25,973 nucleotides of DNA from Mesostigma viride (GCA_009746045.1 RPFO01001325.1:1-25973), one strand, 5' to 3'. Shown: positions 11,097-19,595, numbered from the stretch's first letter. Notes: generated by a model from the letters alone, not told the origin. A program made the numbers and translations.

Positions 11097-11222
11097 TTAT
11101 CTTTGAATAAATTGCATAGCGGATATAGCACCTAAAAAAATACTGTAGGTACAGCTAATGCGTGGACAGAAAGCCATCTAACTGTAAAGATAGGATACTG
11201 AATTGTTTTTTTCGGCTGCCAT
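11097..11222 (-). pseudogene. psbF: psbF, left copy, two compensating indels
   Basis: Mirror of the intact 41-codon psbF at 14787-14912. This copy gains one base in an A-run at codon 5 (seven instead of six). It loses one in the T-run at about codon 26 (seven instead of eight). The total length is unchanged, but about 20 codons in between, including the haem-ligand histidine, are out of frame. The paired homopolymer errors argue for sequencing noise. Confidence 0.85.
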
Positions 11223-11245
11223 TGTTTTTATCTATTTTTATTAAT

Positions 11246-11491
11246 TTATTTAGTATATTGATTTAATTGTTCTAAAGCATTAAAACGATCAGTGATCAAT
11301 GGAATATCTTGTCGATCTTCAGTAAAATACTCGTTAGGTCTAGGAGTGCCAAACACGTCATAAGCAAGACCTGTACTTACAAATAACCATCCAGAAACAA
11401 ATAAAGATGGAATAGTAATACTATGAATAACCCAATAACGAATACTGGTAATAATGTCACTAAAAGGACGTTCCTCTGTAGAACCAGCCAT
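11246..11491 (-). CDS. psbE: PsbE, cytochrome b559 alpha subunit, left copy
   Basis: Intact 81-residue mirror of 14518-14763. Confidence 0.95.
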   Translation of the reverse strand: MAGSTEERPFSDIITSIRYWVIHSITIPSLFVSGWLFVSTGLAYDVFGTPRPNEYFTEDRQDIPLITDRFNALEQLNQYTK

Positions 11492-12027
11492 GCCAAGCTC
11501 CTTACGTGAAAATAGATTGATCTTATCTTATTTGAGATAGATCCAAAACCAATAAAGAGGATTGTGGTACCTCTATACCCTTAGAATTTTTTTCTAAGTA
11601 TAATTATAATTATATTATTTCTTTGACATTTTCACTTATTCTTAATTTAGTTAAGTAAAAATAAGCTATTTGTAAAGATTGTAGACTACTACTCACTTGT
11701 TCATTTGCAGAGGTTTCTGTCTTATAGAAGTTATAAATGTTGCTATAAGCAACTAATTCCATCTTTTCTGCAAATTAACACACTATGTTTTATCACTACA
11801 ACAATATTTATTGTTGCTTGAATTTTCAGTCAATGGAAACTAGAATATTCAAATATGAACATCACTCTTGTCAAAGAGAAATACTCCATTGCCATTAGTA
11901 TATCCTTGAGGGCTTAACAGAGCAAGGTTTTTTTATAGATATAATAATCCGTTTATTATAAAATATTCTTTTTTTCAAATTTAAAAATAATAATTATTAT
12001 TTTTAAATTAAATATAATTTGTTTTAG
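11492..12027. other. Spacer psbE-trnG, left copy
   Basis: Mirror of 13981-14517. It contains the small 50-codon ORF listed separately. I recognise no other gene. Confidence 0.5.
11610..11762 (-). CDS. Small 50-codon ORF upstream of psbE, left copy
   Basis: Identical in frame to 14247-14399. Its function is unknown. Confidence 0.3.
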   Translation of the reverse strand: MELVAYSNIYNFYKTETSANEQVSSSLQSLQIAYFYLTKLRISENVKEII

Positions 12028-12099
12028 AGCGGGTAACGCGATTCGAACGCGCGACATCAACCTTGGCAAGGTTACGCTCTACCACTGAGCTATACCCGC
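12028..12099 (-). tRNA. trnG-GCC: tRNA-Gly(GCC), left copy
   Basis: Intact 72-nt mirror of 13909-13980. Confidence 0.95.
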
Positions 12100-12550
12100 A
12101 TTAAATTATAAAGAATTATTCCACAGAATAATTAATTTGTCAATCAAATAAGAGAAAAGAAAAAGGATGATAAAGAAATGAATTCAATTATTTAATAATA
12201 ATAATAATAATATTATTATTAAATTTTTTTTTCATAAAACTAGTATTCAAAAAATTACTCATGAATAAACAAATATTTAAGTGTAAGTATACATAAAAAA
12301 ATATATTTTTATCTTTTTTTTAGACTAAAAAAGAAAGAAATATTTAATATAATTCCTAATTTGAATTATATCTTTGTTTACAAAAATTTTTTAATTATTT
12401 GTCTATGTTTTTTATTAAAAACTGTTCTTAGATAATTTGATTTAATTATTTAATATCAGATAATAATAGTTAAGATATATTTTATTTATTTCAAATAAAT
12501 AATTTTAATAAACTAAAATAATATTCTAATATTAAAAATATTGTTGTTAT
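12100..12550. other. Spacer trnG-psbZ, left copy
   Basis: AT-rich sequence with an (aat)n/(att)n microsatellite near 12190-12221 and short inverted repeats. No gene is seen. Confidence 0.6.
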
Positions 12551-12737
12551 TTAAACAACAAAAGAATTTAGAATGCCTACAGCAAATACTAAACTAATCC
12601 ATAATAGAGCTCCAGAAAAAACAAAATTCTTGGATTTTACCCAACCTTCTGGAGAAGCAAATATTACAGGAACGCCAATAACCATTAGAAAAGATTGCAA
12701 TTAATGCAAGAACTGTTAATTGAAATGCAGCAAGCAT
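12551..12737 (-). pseudogene. psbZ: psbZ, left copy, two-base deletion
   Basis: Mirror of the intact psbZ at 13270-13458. It is two bases shorter: the coding-strand sequence gcaacatcttttc has lost ac within the first helix, so the frame fails after about residue 14. The rest of the gene and its ribosome-binding site are present. Confidence 0.87.
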
Positions 12738-12974
12738 AGTGTGTTTCTCCTCAATATATGAACACTATAAATAGTATTTTATTTCTTTTTTTAAATGAAA
12801 TACAGCTAATTTATAAAAAAACATGCGTTTTGTTTTATGCATAATTTTTATACATAAAAAAAATTATTTAACTTAATTTTTAATTTATGCATAACTGTTT
12901 GATTTCATCAAATAAAAAATGTTCTTTTTTTATTTATATAAAAATATCAGTCAATAATAACTATAGTAACAATT

Positions 12975-13031
12975 CATAAATGTTTTCTTTTATGTTATCT
13001 ATATAAGTGTTACTATACAATTATATATGGA
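12975..13031. other. 57-nt unpaired centre (loop) of the palindrome
   Basis: The last paired bases are aatt at 12971-12974 and aatt at 13032-13035. The bases between do not match across the axis. The loop holds tgttactata at 13008-13017, the same 10-mer that starts the right arm at 13035-13044. It is also the reverse complement of 12962-12971 in the left arm. No gene is visible here. Confidence 0.85.
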
Positions 13032-13253
13032 AATTGTTACTATAGTTATTATTGACTGATATTTTTATATAAATAAAAAAAGAACATTTTTTATTTGATG
13101 AAATCAAACAGTTATGCATAAAATTAAAAATTAAGTTAAATAATTTTTTTTATGTATAAAAATTATGCATAAAACAAAACGCATGTTTTTTTATAAATTA
13201 GCTGTATTTCATTTAAAAAAAGAAATAAAATACTATTTATAGTGTTCATATAT

Positions 13254-13260
13254 TGAGGAG
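13254..13260 (+). promoter_or_regulatory. psbZ ribosome-binding site
   Basis: A gaggag tract lies about 9 nt before the psbZ ATG and supports that start codon. Confidence 0.6.
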
Positions 13261-13269
13261 AAACACACT

Positions 13270-13458
13270 ATGCTTGCTGCATTTCAATTAACAGTTCTTG
13301 CATTAATTGCAACATCTTTTCTAATGGTTATTGGCGTTCCTGTAATATTTGCTTCTCCAGAAGGTTGGGTAAAATCCAAGAATTTTGTTTTTTCTGGAGC
13401 TCTATTATGGATTAGTTTAGTATTTGCTGTAGGCATTCTAAATTCTTTTGTTGTTTAA
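13270..13458 (+). CDS. psbZ: PsbZ (Ycf9), photosystem II core subunit
   Basis: PsbZ is a small intrinsic PSII protein that stabilises the contact between the PSII core and its light-harvesting antenna in the thylakoid membrane. The 62-residue product has the normal family length and two hydrophobic helices (about residues 3-25 and 40-60). A polar turn containing the typical [15 protein letters not shown] stretch joins them. The start is set by a gaggag tract just upstream. It is followed by trnG-GCC, the usual plastid neighbour. The trnS that normally precedes psbZ is not seen, because the palindrome axis lies only about 240 nt upstream. Confidence 0.96.
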   Translation: MLAAFQLTVLALIATSFLMVIGVPVIFASPEGWVKSKNFVFSGALLWISLVFAVGILNSFVV

Positions 13459-13908
13459 ATAACAACAATATTTTTAATATTAGAATATTATTTTAGTTTA
13501 TTAAAATTATTTATTTGAAATAAATAAAATATATCTTAACTATTATTATCTGATATTAAATAATTAAATCAAATTATCTAAGAACAGTTTTTAATAAAAA
13601 CATAGACAAATAATTAAAAAATTTTTGTAAACAAAGATATAATTCAAATTAGGAATTATATTAAATATTTCTTTCTTTTTTAGTCTAAAAAAAAGATAAA
13701 AATATATTTTTTTATGTATACTTACACTTAAATATTTGTTTATTCATGAGTAATTTTTTGAATACTAGTTTTATGAAAAAAAAATTTAATAATAATAATA
13801 TTATTATTATTATTAAATAATTGAATTCATTTCTTTATCATCCTTTTTCTTTTCTCTTATTTGATTGACAAATTAATTATTCTGTGGAATAATTCTTTAT
13901 AATTTAAT
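13459..13908. other. Spacer psbZ-trnG, nothing recognised
   Basis: 450 nt of AT-rich sequence with an (aat)n/(att)n microsatellite near 13787-13815 and short inverted A/T repeats. No reading frame or RNA gene is seen. Confidence 0.6.
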
Positions 13909-13980
13909 GCGGGTATAGCTCAGTGGTAGAGCGTAACCTTGCCAAGGTTGATGTCGCGCGTTCGAATCGCGTTACCCGCT
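13909..13980 (+). tRNA. trnG-GCC: tRNA-Gly(GCC)
   Basis: A 72-nt cloverleaf. Acceptor gcgggta pairs tacccgc, the D-arm is gctcagtggtagagc, and the anticodon stem aacc/ggtt encloses ttgccaa (anticodon GCC). The T-arm is gcgcg-ttcgaat-cgcgt. It lies downstream of psbZ on the same strand, the conserved plastid arrangement. Confidence 0.96.
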
Positions 13981-14517
13981 CTAAAACAAATTATATTTAA
14001 TTTAAAAATAATAATTATTATTTTTAAATTTGAAAAAAAGAATATTTTATAATAAACGGATTATTATATCTATAAAAAAAACCTTGCTCTGTTAAGCCCT
14101 CAAGGATATACTAATGGCAATGGAGTATTTCTCTTTGACAAGAGTGATGTTCATATTTGAATATTCTAGTTTCCATTGACTGAAAATTCAAGCAACAATA
14201 AATATTGTTGTAGTGATAAAACATAGTGTGTTAATTTGCAGAAAAGATGGAATTAGTTGCTTATAGCAACATTTATAACTTCTATAAGACAGAAACCTCT
14301 GCAAATGAACAAGTGAGTAGTAGTCTACAATCTTTACAAATAGCTTATTTTTACTTAACTAAATTAAGAATAAGTGAAAATGTCAAAGAAATAATATAAT
14401 TATAATTATACTTAGAAAAAAATTCTAAGGGTATAGAGGTACCACAATCCTCTTTATTGGTTTTGGATCTATCTCAAATAAGATAAGATCAATCTATTTT
14501 CACGTAAGGAGCTTGGC
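13981..14517. other. Spacer trnG-psbE with possible promoter and small ORF
   Basis: 537 nt. A consensus TTGACA lies at 14135-14140, but the hexamer 17 nt later (TGAATA) is a poor -10, so a psbE promoter here is only possible. A 50-codon ORF at 14247-14399 is listed separately. The inverted repeat aataataattattatt lies near 14005. No RNA gene is seen. Confidence 0.4.
14247..14399 (+). CDS. Small 50-codon ORF upstream of psbE, unknown
   Basis: I do not recognise this reading frame. It starts at ATG within agaaaagatgg, with a stop codon four codons upstream fixing the earliest start. It encodes a polar 50-residue product beginning MELVAYSNIYNF, with no clear membrane helix. Its middle is Ser/Gln-rich and its end Lys-rich. 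It is identical in both palindrome arms. Its base composition is less extreme than the flanking spacer, which is the main reason to list it. It lies on the same strand as psbE, about 120 nt upstream. It could be chance, or part of the psbE leader. Confidence 0.3.
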   Translation: MELVAYSNIYNFYKTETSANEQVSSSLQSLQIAYFYLTKLRISENVKEII

Positions 14518-14763
14518 ATGGCTGGTTCTACAGAGGAACGTCCTTTTAGTGACATTATTACCAGTATTCGTTATTGGGTTATTCATAGTATTACTATTCC
14601 ATCTTTATTTGTTTCTGGATGGTTATTTGTAAGTACAGGTCTTGCTTATGACGTGTTTGGCACTCCTAGACCTAACGAGTATTTTACTGAAGATCGACAA
14701 GATATTCCATTGATCACTGATCGTTTTAATGCTTTAGAACAATTAAATCAATATACTAAATAA
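14518..14763 (+). CDS. psbE: PsbE, cytochrome b559 alpha subunit
   Basis: PsbE is the larger subunit of cytochrome b559, the haem protein of the photosystem II core, needed for PSII assembly and photoprotection. The 81-residue product has the stromal N-terminus [13 protein letters not shown], then [11 protein letters not shown] with the axial haem-ligand His at residue 23. One membrane helix runs to about residue 40, followed by the conserved [10 protein letters not shown] motif and a lumenal tail. The start is supported by aaggag about 8 nt upstream. It is first in the psbE-psbF-psbL-psbJ cluster, 23 nt before psbF. Confidence 0.97.
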   Translation: MAGSTEERPFSDIITSIRYWVIHSITIPSLFVSGWLFVSTGLAYDVFGTPRPNEYFTEDRQDIPLITDRFNALEQLNQYTK

Positions 14764-14777
14764 ATTAATAAAAATAG

Positions 14778-14912
<135 letters not shown>

Positions 14913-14930
14913 CAGGTATAAGAGGTTATT

Positions 14931-15047
14931 ATGACAGAACCAAATCCTAACAAACAAGAAGTTGAATTAAATCGTACTAGTCTTTATTGGGGATTATTGC
15001 TTATTTTTGTATTAGCAATTTTATTCTCCAGTTATATTTTTAACTAA
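14931..15047 (+). CDS. psbL: PsbL, photosystem II subunit
   Basis: PsbL is a single-helix PSII core protein at the dimer interface, required for normal quinone-side electron flow. The 38-residue product has the family length. It has a polar start ([20 protein letters not shown]), a hydrophobic helix and the conserved ending SSYIFN. A plain ATG start is used, so no start-codon editing as in some angiosperms is needed. A gagg tract lies about 6 nt upstream. Confidence 0.96.
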   Translation: MTEPNPNKQEVELNRTSLYWGLLLIFVLAILFSSYIFN

Positions 15048-15150
15048 TTAAATTTTTTTATTAATTTATATAGTTAAGTCATTTTTATACCTATTGCTAC
15101 TTGGGTCATGAGCACTGACCTTTTATCGAAAATGGAATAGAGGAATATTC

Positions 15151-15279
15151 ATGTCTAATACTGGAACTACCGGACGAATCCCACTATGGTTAGTGGGTAC
15201 AGTTGTAGGTCTTTTAGCTATAGGTTTACTTGCTTTATTTTTTTATGGTTCTTATTCTGGTTTAGGATCATCACTATAA
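15151..15279 (+). CDS. psbJ: PsbJ, photosystem II subunit
   Basis: PsbJ is a single-helix PSII protein that influences plastoquinone exchange and PSII assembly. The 42-residue product carries [14 protein letters not shown], then a Gly/Leu-rich helix ending [13 protein letters not shown], all typical of the family. A gagg tract lies about 9 nt before the ATG. The 103-nt gap from psbL is larger than the other spacings in this operon. Two stem-loops follow the stop codon, marking the operon end opposite the convergent psaI. Confidence 0.96.
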   Translation: MSNTGTTGRIPLWLVGTVVGLLAIGLLALFFYGSYSGLGSSL

Positions 15280-15292
15280 CAAAGTGAACCAT

Positions 15293-15322
15293 CTATGTAT
15301 ATGTATATGTATATATACATAG
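15293..15322. terminator. AT-rich stem-loop after psbJ
   Basis: Stem ctatgtatat (15293-15302) pairs with atatacatag (15313-15322), 13 nt beyond the psbJ stop. It is a plausible 3'-end processing or stability hairpin, as is usual for plastid mRNAs. Confidence 0.45.
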
Positions 15323-15382
15323 AAAAATTATAGTATTATGCACATAGTAAAAAATTTACTAACTTAGAAATAGTTTTAGTAT

Positions 15383-15422
15383 CTTCTTCCAGGATACGGT
15401 TCCATTAGCCCCCTGGAAGAAG
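15383..15422. terminator. GC-rich stem-loop between convergent psbJ and psaI
   Basis: Stem cttcttccagg (15383-15393) pairs with cctggaagaag (15412-15422) around an 18-nt loop. It is much richer in GC than its surroundings and sits between two converging transcripts, so it can form the 3' hairpin on either strand. It is identical in both arms. Confidence 0.6.
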
Positions 15423-15471
15423 TACAAAACAATAAAAAAAATGTTGTAGTTAAATTTTTAAAAAATTCTAA

Positions 15472-15582
15472 TTAACTAATTTCTTCTTGTTCAATATATA
15501 AAAACAGTGAAGCCATTGCAATTGCTGGAAACACTAAACCTACTAAAGGTACTAAAATAGAAGGTAAATAGGAAGCGATCAT
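15472..15582 (-). CDS. psaI: PsaI, photosystem I subunit VIII
   Basis: PsaI is a single-helix PSI subunit that helps bind PsaL and stabilise the PSI peripheral region. The 36-residue product contains the diagnostic [20 protein letters not shown], then [11 protein letters not shown]. No strong ribosome-binding sequence precedes the ATG. It converges on psbJ and is codirectional with the bioY-like gene 295 nt upstream, so the two may share a transcript. Confidence 0.95.
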   Translation of the reverse strand: MIASYLPSILVPLVGLVFPAIAMASLFLYIEQEEIS

Positions 15583-15877
15583 TAATTTATTGCCTTATTT
15601 ACATTTTTATATAAATTATGTTTCAAAAAATAGAAACAATATGGAAAATCTACGAAGCTATTCTGCATCATTAGATTTTTATTTGCATTATATATATTTT
15701 AAAAATATATATGTTTATAACAAATACCATAATTTAAGATTATTTCTCACTCTATGAGAAAAAAGCAAGAAAGTATCTTCTAAATTATAACAAGTTATTA
15801 AAGTCTTTGTTCTTCTTCATTTTGTTAATAGAAATGCAGTATTGCAAATAAATTAGATATTTAATTTATTTTCTCCA
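15583..15877. other. Spacer between bioY-like gene and psaI
   Basis: 295 nt. It includes inverted A/T repeats (tatatattttaaaaatatata near 15700) and an imperfect hairpin tttctcactctatgagaaa near 15744. No gene is seen. Confidence 0.5.
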
Positions 15878-16549
15878 TTAATACACACAAAATTGTAATA
15901 AAAATACTAATAATACCACTGAACAAATAATAATTAATTGATTTGGCAGTAATAAAAAATTGTCTTTTATAGAATACATAATCCATTCATTTAATGAATT
16001 ACTTGTTAATAAACTAAATAAGATGTTCATAATATAAAGTCTTATCAAAAAAATTACGCTTTTATTAAAAAAAGAATCAATTGCTTGAGTATTATATTGA
16101 TTTAATGTATTTTCAAATAGGTCATATGATATTAGATTAACAACAAAATATGATAACCATCCATTATTAATTATATGATCTTGAATGCATGTATATTCTG
16201 TTATTGTTCCTCTATTAGTATCTAAATTTATAAGTTGATTCAAAATATTGGGTAATAAAAAAGAAATATGTAAATTTTTAGAAAAAAATATGATCAATTG
16301 GACTATATTAATTTGTATTATTTGATAAGCTAATTGTGAAATTAAAGACGCAAATCTACCTCCTAAAAAAGATATAAATAATATAGAACCTAAATAATAA
16401 TCAGTATGGATCATATATGTTTCTAATCCTTCTTGTGGCCATTGCCATGGAAAATTACTAATACTTATTTTTAGAGAATAACTCAGAATATGAAAATTTA
16501 ATCCAATTAATGCCCATAGAATAATATTGATTGAAAAAAATTTATTCAT
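15878..16549 (-). CDS. bioY: BioY-like biotin/vitamin transporter S-component (probable)
   Basis: BioY proteins are membrane substrate-binding (S) components of ECF vitamin transporters that take up biotin. The 223-residue product is hydrophobic with about six candidate helices: near residues 5-25, 50-70, 75-100, 130-150, 168-185 and 200-221. The segment FPWQWPQEGLETY, then YYLGSILFISFLGGRFASLISQ, resembles from memory cyanobacterial BioY proteins (PW.W..QG...H, a Gly pair, then a SQ.AY motif). Length also fits. The C-terminal third is Asn/Ile-rich and less recognisable. No ECF ATPase or T-component gene is in this window. The family call is by remembered resemblance; other small plastid permeases are the alternative. 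Confidence 0.55.
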   Translation of the reverse strand: MNKFFSINIILWALIGLNFHILSYSLKISISNFPWQWPQEGLETYMIHTDYYLGSILFISFLGGRFASLISQLAYQIIQINIVQLIIFFSKNLHISFLLPNILNQLINLDTNRGTITEYTCIQDHIINNGWLSYFVVNLISYDLFENTLNQYNTQAIDSFFNKSVIFLIRLYIMNILFSLLTSNSLNEWIMYSIKDNFLLLPNQLIIICSVVLLVFLLQFCVY

Positions 16550-17366
16550 TTAAATATATATGATCTTTTTATATAAAATGTATCAACGAGAAAAATAATG
16601 TTTTAAAAAATGGTTTTGAAGTAAAACAAAAATGAAAAAATTGACTCTCACTGTTTATAAGAAAAAGATAATATAAAATGTCTTTTCTTATTTATTACAA
16701 TAATATTCTCTTATGAATTTTATTAACCTATTAGTTATATAATTAAAGATTTATTCATTGAAAAATCAAAGTTTAATTATTTTATTGTTTTATGTCTTGC
16801 TGTCATCTAATTTATTGTTTACGAGTTAATATTATTTTATTTTATTTTATCAAGTTCTTATATTTTTATTTGCGAATCAAAATCTTTAGTAAAATATCCA
16901 TTTTTAAAATCTAATTTAACAAGATTAATTCACGAAATAATAAAACAATATTTATACAAATTTTATTTATAAATCTTTAAAATAGTAGGGAAAATAACAA
17001 TAATTATTATTTTTTTTAAGTATTATCTGATAAGAAAATAAAATTTATTCATTTGTTTTAATATAAGTAAAATTCTATGACTACTGTTTCAAAGTTCTTC
17101 TTTATTCCTTGTCAACATTGTTTTTTGAAAAATAAAGAATAAATTTTCTAAGAATATTTATTATAAATAATAAATATTTGCTATCTATTTAGTATGTATA
17201 ATATATTTGTTTATGTAGAGGAAAAAAATATTATAAATACTAAATAATTATTTCTCTACTATTTTTTTTTGAAAAAAATAGTAAACTATTTTTTCTCTTA
17301 AAACAATCTATGAAGTTTTATAAAAAATGACAATCGATATATTAATAACTTATCAAGTATAATGCT
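16550..17366. other. Spacer between bioY-like gene and ndhB, nothing recognised
   Basis: 817 nt between two divergent genes, so promoters for both must lie here, but none stands out. A hairpin-like tract of T's and A's (actattttttt..aaaaaaatagt) lies near 17260. No tRNA or coding frame is convincing. Confidence 0.6.
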
Positions 17367-18875
17367 ATGGAATTTAAAGATCTGATTGCTTCCTTAAATA
17401 TTGATGCCGTGCTTCCAGAGGCAATTATTATTTGTTCTTCATTATTTATATTGATCATTGATCTAATATTTCAAAGAAGAGCCAATGCTGTATTGCCTTA
17501 TATGGCAATCTTAGGTTTGATTTTAAGTATGCTGAGTTTATTATTCCAATGGAATGGAAAAGAAGTTACAGCTTTTCTTGGCAGTTTTCAAACAGATTCC
17601 CTAAGTATAGCATTTCGTTTGCTTATTGCACTCTCTTCAATGTTATGTGTACTTTTATCTATAGAATATTTAGAAAACTCAAAAAAAACTTTATCAGAGT
17701 TTTTAGTTATATTTCTAACAGCCACTCTTGGAGCAATGTTACTATGTGGTTCTAACGATATTCTAATGATATTTTTATCATTAGAAACATTAGGATTATG
17801 TTCATATATACTTACAGGATATATGAAAAAAGATATTCGTTCTAATGAGGCTTCTATCAAATATTTATTAATTGGTGCAGCTAGTTCTTCTATATTACTT
17901 TATGGATTTTCTCTATTATATGGACTATCTCATGGTCACATAGAAATTCATGAAATAGCAGCAAATTTGATTAAAGATCAGAATGGTAATTCATTGGCAT
18001 CTTTAGTAGCACTAGCATTAATTATTGTAGGAATATCTTTCAAAATAGCTGCAGCTCCCTTTCATCAATGGGCTCCAGATGTGTATGAAGGAGCACCAAC
18101 TCCTGTCGTAGCTTTTTTATCTGTTAGTTCTAAAGCAGCAGGATTAATGTTAGCTACAAGAATAATGACTATTTTATTTCCATACATTATAAACGAGTGG
18201 CATAATATCTTTCAAATATTAGCTATTTTAAGCATGGCTATTGGTAATATCATTGCTATTAGTCAAACAAATATTAAACGTATGCTAGGATATTCATCAA
18301 TTGCTCAAGCAGGTTTTTTATTAGTAGGATTACTTGCGGGAAATATAAATGGTTATTCTAGTATGTTAGTATACATGTTAATTTACCTATTTATGAATTT
18401 AGGAGCTTTTGCATGTGTAATTTTATTTAGTTTGAAAACGGGTAGTGATCAAATTAGGGATTATGGAGGTTTATATCTAAAAGATCCTATATTAGCCTTA
18501 TGTTTAAGTATTTGCTTATTGTCGTTAGGTGGTATTCCACCTTTTGGTGGTTTTTTTGGAAAATTATATTTATTTTGGGCTGGCTGGGAAGCTGGATCTT
18601 ACTTATTAGTTTTTGTAGGTTTATTAACTAGTGTTATTTCTATTTTTTATTATATAAAAATAATAAAAATGATGATCATCAAAGAATCTCCAGAAGTTTC
18701 TTTTGCTATAAAAAATTATAGTCAAAAAAGATGGTCTATAAAAGATATCACTCCAATAGAAGTAAGTATTCTTATATGTGTTATAGGAACTACAATTTCT
18801 GGAATTTTTGTAAATCCTATTATTTCTATTGCTCAACAAACAGTCATAGATAGTTCTTGGTTAATGGCAATATAA
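17367..18875 (+). CDS. ndhB: NdhB, NDH complex membrane subunit 2
   Basis: NdhB is a large membrane-arm subunit of the thylakoid NDH complex, which supports cyclic electron flow around PSI and belongs to the antiporter-like proton-channel family. The 502-residue product is close to the usual ~500-510. It has about 13-14 hydrophobic helices. Recognisable conserved stretches include ILTGYMKKDIRSNEASIKYL (about 150-170), FKIAAAPFHQWAPDVYEGAP (about 225-245, with Lys and His of the channel family) and NIKRMLGYSSIAQAGF (about 300-316). Others are SLGGIPPFGGFFGK and LYLFWAGWEAG (about 390-410). The gene is continuous, without the group II intron found in land-plant ndhB. A stem-loop follows its stop. 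Confidence 0.97.
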   Translation: MEFKDLIASLNIDAVLPEAIIICSSLFILIIDLIFQRRANAVLPYMAILGLILSMLSLLFQWNGKEVTAFLGSFQTDSLSIAFRLLIALSSMLCVLLSIEYLENSKKTLSEFLVIFLTATLGAMLLCGSNDILMIFLSLETLGLCSYILTGYMKKDIRSNEASIKYLLIGAASSSILLYGFSLLYGLSHGHIEIHEIAANLIKDQNGNSLASLVALALIIVGISFKIAAAPFHQWAPDVYEGAPTPVVAFLSVSSKAAGLMLATRIMTILFPYIINEWHNIFQILAILSMAIGNIIAISQTNIKRMLGYSSIAQAGFLLVGLLAGNINGYSSMLVYMLIYLFMNLGAFACVILFSLKTGSDQIRDYGGLYLKDPILALCLSICLLSLGGIPPFGGFFGKLYLFWAGWEAGSYLLVFVGLLTSVISIFYYIKIIKMMIIKESPEVSFAIKNYSQKRWSIKDITPIEVSILICVIGTTISGIFVNPIISIAQQTVIDSSWLMAI

Positions 18876-18990
18876 CTATAATATAGAATTATTTATTAAA
18901 ATGAATATATTATTTAATATGTTATCTTTAATAATTAGTAACTGATTTTTTTCATGTGGATAAACAGTAAGATGTATAGTAAAAAAATAT

Positions 18991-19022
18991 CGAATCCTTT
19001 TCTTGCATAGTAGAAGGATTCG
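18991..19022 (+). terminator. 3' stem-loop of ndhB
   Basis: cgaatcctt pairs with aaggattcg around a 14-nt loop, about 115 nt past the ndhB stop and 38 nt before trnL-CAA. Confidence 0.5.
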
Positions 19023-19059
19023 GTGTATATTTTGCGCATCTGCATTGATTTGATCCATT

Positions 19060-19141
19060 GGGCGTGTGGCGGAATTGGTAGACGCACCACACTCAAAATG
19101 TGGCGGCTTCGGCCATGAGGGTTCGAGTCCCTCCCCGCTCA
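19060..19141 (+). tRNA. trnL-CAA: tRNA-Leu(CAA)
   Basis: Class II tRNA with D-arm tggcggaattggtagacgc and anticodon stem ccaca/tgtgg enclosing ctcaaaa (anticodon CAA). The long variable arm is cggcttcggcc and the T-arm gaggg-ttcgagt-ccctc. One pair in the acceptor (position 6-67, T-C) is mismatched in both arms of the palindrome. No intron is present. Confidence 0.93.
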
Positions 19142-19304
19142 TAATTATGCCTTGGTCATATTTTATTCTTTGACATAACTTAATTCAGTTTTCAAAGAAT
19201 AAATGAGTTTAAATTTAGATTAGATATATGAATGTTTTTTTCATTTAATTTATGAATTTAAAGATTCATAAACACAATTATTTATAATTTGGAATTATCA
19301 AATC

Positions 19305-19400
19305 ATGGAAACAAATATTCTTGCATTAATGGCTACAGCTTTATTTATTATTATTCCAACTGCTTTTTTAATTATTCTTTATGCTCAAACTAATAAATAA
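19305..19400 (+). CDS. psbM: PsbM, photosystem II subunit
   Basis: PsbM is a one-helix PSII core protein at the dimer interface. The 31-residue product [20 protein letters not shown] followed by [11 protein letters not shown] matches the family start (ME.NILA..ATALF...PTAFL) and length (about 31-36). It lies between two leucine tRNA genes on the same strand. A 76-bp perfect palindrome begins nine bases after its stop and probably forms the mRNA 3' hairpin. Confidence 0.94.
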   Translation: METNILALMATALFIIIPTAFLIILYAQTNK

Positions 19401-19409
19401 AGAACATGC

Positions 19410-19485
19410 TTATGTTCTGTTGTAGTTAAGTATTTAGTCTTTCCAATATTGGAAAGACTAAATACTTAACTACAACAGAACATAA
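19410..19485. terminator. 76-bp perfect palindrome downstream of psbM
   Basis: Perfect dyad centred between 19447 and 19448 in ccaatattgg, with no mismatch over 38 bp per side. It immediately follows psbM and could form an exceptionally stable RNA hairpin or DNA cruciform. It is present without differences in both arms. Confidence 0.75.
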
Positions 19486-19595
19486 TGGTCAATGTAGTTA
19501 TGTTAATATCTATCAATTCAAATTCATATTTATCAAACCTTGTACTTAAAATATGATAAAAAATAATATTTTTCCTTATATTATTTTTTAGAATC

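Larger units (their letters stand above)
1..12974. repeat. Left arm of a window-wide palindrome (~13 kb)
   Basis: This arm is the reverse complement of 13032-25973, gene for gene and spacer for spacer. Both window ends fit the symmetry, starting and ending with matching tracts around agaagagat / atctcttct. The arm is about 32 nt longer than its partner, the net of scattered small indels. Disagreement is sparse between about 2.9 kb and the centre and dense in the outer 2.6 kb. It contains no rRNA operon, so it does not correspond to the canonical plastid inverted repeat. A fold-back chimera is my preferred explanation. Confidence 0.95.

Noticed and set aside
12190-12221. CRISPR-like or regulatory repeat
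   Set aside because: It is a short (aat)n/(att)n microsatellite without spacers.
14114-14180. 21-codon ORF starting MAMEYFSLTRV as a small photosystem protein
   Set aside because: It matches none of the small plastid membrane proteins I know (petN, petL, psbT, psaM, psb30) and is too short to support without conservation data.
17358-17363. TATAAT as -10 box of ndhB
   Set aside because: It lies 3 nt before the ATG, leaving no room for a leader, and no -35 sits at proper spacing. In this AT-rich sequence such hexamers are expected by chance.
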